NCBI GenBank assembly: GCA_963720945.1
Contig: CAVRHH010000033.1
Span: forward strand, 248,001-312,000
DNA from: Bog-532 sp963720945
Lineage (GTDB): Bacteria; Actinomycetota; Actinomycetes; Streptosporangiales; Streptosporangiaceae
Direction of reading: 5' to 3'
DNA: 64,000 nucleotides
In this document: piece after piece, positions 63,306-64,000 of the stretch
How the letters are laid out: each line of letters begins with the position of its first letter
Numbering within the stretch: position 1 is the first letter of the stretch
Translations under genes and position numbers: made by a program
The notes under the pieces: model-generated
What the model was told of the DNA's origin: nothing
Database searches by the model: none
What the model saw: the letters and a program-made list of their open reading frames with translations, nothing else

Positions 63306-64000
63306 TCACGCGTCCGAGGAGAACCGGATCGACGTCGGCTCCAGCCGGACCCCCGGCCAGACCCGCATGCCGCAGGCGAGCTCGTTGCCGGTGCCGACCA
63401 CGGCGCCGTCACCGATGACCACCCCGTCCACGGTAGCGCCCGCGGCGACCTGCGCCCCGGCCCCCAGGATGCTGTCCCGGACAACCGCGCCCGGGCCGAC
63501 CCGCACCGCGCCGAACAGCACGCTGCCCTCGACGGTGGCGCCGGCGCCGATCTCGGCATCAGGGCCGACGACGGTGCCGCCGGACACCACGGCGCCGTCC
63601 GCCACGGACGCACCCGGCAGCACCAGGGACGCGCCGCGCGGGCCGGGCAGCGCCGCCGACGCCAGCCGGCCGAGCACGAGGTCACACGATCCGCGCACGA
63701 AGGCGGCCGGTGTCCCGACGTCCAGCCAGTAGGCGGACTCCGGGTACCCCATGACGGTCTGGCCGGCGTCGATCAGGCCGGGGAACGTCTCCCGTTCCAC
63801 CGAGACCGGCCGGCCGGCGGGGATCGCGTCGATCACCCGGCGGGTGAAGACGTAGCAGCCCGCGTTGATGCGGTTCGTGACCGGATTCGGCGTCTTCTCC
63901 AGGAACGCGGTCACCCGTCCGGCCGGGTCGGTCGGCACGCAGCCGAACCGGGCCGGGTCGGGCACCTCCACCAGGTGCAGCGTCACCGCGGCGTCGGCCT
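63306..64000 (-). CDS. Mannose-1-phosphate guanylyltransferase-type enzyme, 3' part
   Basis: The gene enters from the right edge of the window. The visible 231 residues include VTAFLEKTPNPVTNRINAGCYVF (the nucleotidyltransferase sugar-binding segment), YPESAYWLDVGTPAAFV, and a C-terminal left-handed beta helix of hexapeptide repeats (GAVVSGGTVVGPDAEIGAGATVEGSVL). This is the actinobacterial ManC-type GDP-mannose pyrophosphorylase, and it complements manB and manA in the window. Lacking the N-terminal GG-x-G-T-RL loop, I cannot exclude another NDP-sugar specificity. Confidence 0.85.
   Translation of the reverse strand, partial: ADAAVTLHLVEVPDPARFGCVPTDPAGRVTAFLEKTPNPVTNRINAGCYVFTRRVIDAIPAGRPVSVERETFPGLIDAGQTVMGYPESAYWLDVGTPAAFVRGSCDLVLGRLASAALPGPRGASLVLPGASVADGAVVSGGTVVGPDAEIGAGATVEGSVLFGAVRVGPGAVVRDSILGAGAQVAAGATVDGVVIGDGAVVGTGNELACGMRVWPGVRLEPTSIRFSSDA

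Overview
The window comes from a high-GC actinomycete, most like the Streptosporangiales or Streptomycetales. The basis is the gene content: a WhiB regulator, the MtrAB-LpqB signalling module, F420 biosynthesis (fbiA, fbiB, fbiC), a class II DAHP synthase, a mycothiol-type DinB-fold protein, a SARP regulator, frequent GTG starts, and a gene order (Rv3235 family, secA, LuxR response regulator, hpf, lpqB, mtrB, mtrA, then later manB, DUF3499, whiB, fbiAB) that I recognise from Streptomyces-type chromosomes. Nothing identifies the species.

Layout. 1-6.4 kb: start of an acetoacetyl-CoA synthetase, three small envelope-type genes (DUF4235, DUF3618, holin-X), two HAD phosphatases, pruA, a small membrane protein, a DUF6912-like protein and a solo Vsr endonuclease. 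6.5-10.5 kb: a complete sulfonate operon (permease, ATPase, binding lipoprotein, SsuD monooxygenase). 10.5-12.4 kb: nagA and a deleted SIS-domain gene. 12.8-24 kb: the Rv3235-family gene and secA, separated by about 7 kb of island-like DNA. That island holds a recombinase remnant, 17-bp iteron-like repeats, a frameshifted mobile-type gene, an IS remnant, phoU, a broken universal stress gene, a zinc-ribbon protein and a repeat-rich lipoprotein. Two inverted copies of a 44-nt hairpin element bound it. 24-34.5 kb: a YcaQ-like protein, a response regulator, hpf, lpqB, mtrB (frameshifted), mtrA, a chimeric remnant gene and DAHP synthase. 34.6-43.2 kb: small membrane and stress proteins, a SARP-ATPase regulator beside a SnoaL/cupin/SDR group, and uracil-DNA glycosylase. 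43.2-55.4 kb: two adenosylhomocysteinase paralogues, a MerR regulator, a CDF transporter, mannose metabolism (isomerase, Trm112-like, manB), DUF3499, a zincin-like protein, whiB, fbiA and fbiB. 55.5-59.5 kb: a two-gene operon encoding a SIR2-STAND-TPR protein and a membrane protein, placed between fbiB and fbiC. 59.6-64 kb: fbiC, an AlkA-type glycosylase and the 3' part of a mannose-1-phosphate guanylyltransferase.

The most notable system is the SIR2-STAND-TPR plus membrane-protein pair, which resembles Avs5-type NAD-depleting antiphage systems. The window also carries many reading-frame breaks in conserved genes (mobile gene, usp, secA tail, mtrB, fbiA, SIR2 gene) and two internal deletions (SIS gene, and a chimera joining the first and last genes of a normally longer cluster). 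Either the assembly has indel errors or this chromosome is decaying in places. Each break is recorded separately because the explanations may differ.
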